6,973 nt of DNA. Source: Acidobacteriota bacterium (GTDB lineage Bacteria; Acidobacteriota; Terriglobia; Terriglobales; Acidobacteriaceae). Positions within the stretch are counted from its first letter, which is position 1. The number at the start of each line of letters is the position of its first letter. Made by a program: the position numbers and the translations under genes. Shown here in pieces: positions 5,429 through 6,973 of the stretch. The notes beneath the pieces were generated by a model. The model made no database searches. It had not been told where the DNA came from and saw only the letters and a program-made list of their open reading frames with translations. The DNA lies in contig JAJYZK010000167.1 in assembly GCA_021799945.1 (NCBI GenBank), positions 1 through 6,973 on the forward strand, given 5' to 3'.

Positions 5429-6973
5429 TAGCGTTCTCCCGGCGCGGGGTCGAATTCTTCACTCATCCAGGCCCGAAGCGCCTTTGTGTTCTGCGGTCTG
5501 CCCAGAAAGTTCCGCACCAGTTCGTTGGCCGGCATGGAGCCTCCGGGCTCCAGCACCAGCCTGCGATAGCGCATCGGCGCGCTGCCCGCCAGCAGGTTGT
5601 TGCGGTCGAATTGACTGAAAAAATCGAGCGCGATCACTTTGTCCCAAAGATAGGTGTAATACGCCGAGGAGTAGCCCGCCAGATGCGGGAAGGACGCATA
5701 TTCATGCGAGCCTGGCAATGGGGAGAACAGCGTGTATCGCTTGGCGTCCCGCAGACAGACCGCATCCAGGTCCACCGTCTTCGGGTCGGAACGATACACG
5801 TCATAGGAGAGGGCGCTCAGGCTATTCTGCCGCGCAACCCATTCTCCGCGCCCGAAGGCCATGGCCCGGTTCATGCGGGCCACCAGCGCGGCCGGAATCG
5901 GCGCGCCGGTCTTGTAGTTGCGCGCGAATTTCGCCAGAGTCTGCGGGCTTCGAATCCACTCCTCCAGCATCTGCGAGGGAGCCTCCACAAAATCGGCCTC
6001 CATGGAAATGCCGCTGATGCCCGCCCATTGCTGCTGTCCCCCGAGGATGTGGTGCATGAGATGGCCGAATTCGTGAAAGAAGGTCTGGACATCGTCAAAA
6101 TCCATCAGTCCCGGATCGTTGGCCGTGGGCTGGGGCAGGTTGCACACAAGAACCGCTTCCGGGAGCTGCCTGCCGCGCACCCCGTCGAGCAGTGGGGCCA
6201 TCTCGGCATGCGTGTACTTTCCGGGACGCGGATGCATGTCGAGATAAAAGCGGCCGATTACGCGGCCATGGTCCAGCACCAGCCAGGTCTCAACCGAGGG
6301 GGCCCAGGCGGGGACGTTCGGCTCTCTCCGGAAGGTCACATGAAAGAGTTCCGCCGCCGCGTCGAGAACCCCCTGCTTCACCTGATCGTACGGAAAGTAG
6401 GGCCGCACGGATTGCGAGTTGAAGTCGTAGTGCGATCGGCGAACCTGTTCCTGAAAGTAGGCTCCCTCATAATCCCAGATCCGTGTGGCCTGGGGATCGG
6501 TTTTGCGCTTTTCCGCCAGGAGCATGGCCAATTCACGCTCCGCCACGGGGCGGCTGGCGGCGTCGATCTGCGAAATGAAGGCGGCGATATTCCCGCCGCG
6601 TCCGATCATTTTGTCGGCGGCGTTGTAGTCGGCCCAGGAAGGCCAGCCGAGCAGGGTTGCAATCCGATAGCGCGTCTGCATCATCTGCATCAGCACTTCG
6701 CGATTGCGCGGATAGGCCCGGTTGTGGAAGGCGATCCACAGCCGGCGCCGCAGATCCGCGCTGCGGGCGAACTGGAAGGCCGGCAGCGCGTCGGGATAGC
6801 TTGTGGTGATGCGAATCCTGCCATCGGCGCCCGGCGGATGACGGCGGATATAGTCGGCAGGCAGCCCGTCCAGATCCGCAACGCTCTGGACCTCAATGCT
6901 TCTCGGGTCGTCGGAAATATTGCGGTCGAAGGCCGATTGCTCCTCCGCCAACTGCCGATTCAACTGCTGCAGT
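5428..6973 (-). CDS. M3-family zinc oligopeptidase (Dcp/thimet oligopeptidase type), partial at its 5' end
   Basis: This is the C-terminal part, about 515 residues, of a metallopeptidase that cleaves short peptides. Numbering from the Leu codon (TTG) at 6963, the active-site motif HEFGH lies at 297-301, within TFFHEFGHLMHH. MEADFVEAPSQMLEEW (321-336) supplies the third zinc ligand, E327. YLDMHPRPGKYTHAEM (240-255) and GYSSAYYTYLW (430-440), with its substrate-binding tyrosines, are also family hallmarks. From the first zinc His to the end is about 214 residues, the same as in thimet oligopeptidase, so the 3' end is complete. By comparison about 170 N-terminal residues lie beyond the right edge, so a signal peptide cannot be judged. 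The TTG is internal, since the frame stays open through 6972 (Leu-Gln-Gln upstream). The stop codon touches the inverted-repeat element at 5307-5428. Confidence 0.95.
   Translation of the reverse strand, partial: LQQLNRQLAEEQSAFDRNISDDPRSIEVQSVADLDGLPADYIRRHPPGADGRIRITTSYPDALPAFQFARSADLRRRLWIAFHNRAYPRNREVLMQMMQTRYRIATLLGWPSWADYNAADKMIGRGGNIAAFISQIDAASRPVAERELAMLLAEKRKTDPQATRIWDYEGAYFQEQVRRSHYDFNSQSVRPYFPYDQVKQGVLDAAAELFHVTFRREPNVPAWAPSVETWLVLDHGRVIGRFYLDMHPRPGKYTHAEMAPLLDGVRGRQLPEAVLVCNLPQPTANDPGLMDFDDVQTFFHEFGHLMHHILGGQQQWAGISGISMEADFVEAPSQMLEEWIRSPQTLAKFARNYKTGAPIPAALVARMNRAMAFGRGEWVARQNSLSALSYDVYRSDPKTVDLDAVCLRDAKRYTLFSPLPGSHEYASFPHLAGYSSAYYTYLWDKVIALDFFSQFDRNNLLAGSAPMRYRRLVLEPGGSMPANELVRNFLGRPQNTKALRAWMSEEFDPAPGER

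Noticed and set aside
6961..6963. TTG as the start codon of the M3 peptidase
   Set aside because: The frame stays open to the window edge and about 170 family residues are missing upstream, so the gene simply runs off the window.

Overview
This is a GC-rich bacterial chromosomal window (roughly 60% G+C or a little more, judged by eye). All six recognisable genes lie on the minus strand. They are conserved household or envelope genes, not phage, plasmid or defence genes. Two things suggest Acidobacteriota, possibly the Solibacter/Bryobacter side, as an inference only. One is a divergent, DUF933-bearing YchF-like NTPase. The other is a dispersed palindromic repeat with the core CATCCTGAGCGCAGCGAAGG. 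No rRNA, tRNA, CRISPR array, transposase or integrase was seen.

In the direction of transcription (right to left) the order is: the C-terminal three quarters of an M3-family zinc oligopeptidase running off the right edge (6973-5428); a 479-base gene-free stretch full of repeats; a GlmS-like two-SIS-domain protein without the glutaminase half (4948-3818); the membrane zinc protease HtpX (3709-2855); a small four-helix DUF4149-type membrane protein (2634-2131); a YchF-family P-loop NTPase (2066-981); and a ZIP-family metal transporter (846-109). The 64-base gap between the DUF4149 gene and ychF suggests co-transcription. The other gaps (108-220 bases) leave operon structure open.

Functionally this is a mixed set: peptide degradation, amino-sugar phosphate chemistry, membrane-protein quality control, a ribosome/stress-associated ATPase and divalent metal transport. 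Two of the proteins are zinc proteases and one is a probable zinc-family transporter, but the sequence gives no evidence that they form one system.

The non-coding structure is the more unusual part. The 4949-5427 stretch holds a nested palindrome (29-bp outer and 16-bp inner arms), a 122-bp element with 16-bp imperfect terminal inverted repeats whose edge touches the stop codon of the peptidase gene, and a terminator-like hairpin with seven Ts. A further copy of the dispersed repeat sits at the left edge (1-106), interrupted by about 28 bases that contain a 7-bp hairpin. An 8-bp GC-rich stem abuts the htpX start codon and displays the ribosome-binding purines in its loop. The YchF homologue keeps its P-loop and NxxE motif but has lost the DxxG (G3) glycine and the usual glycine-rich switch loop. 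I see no clear sign of a new multi-gene system here.
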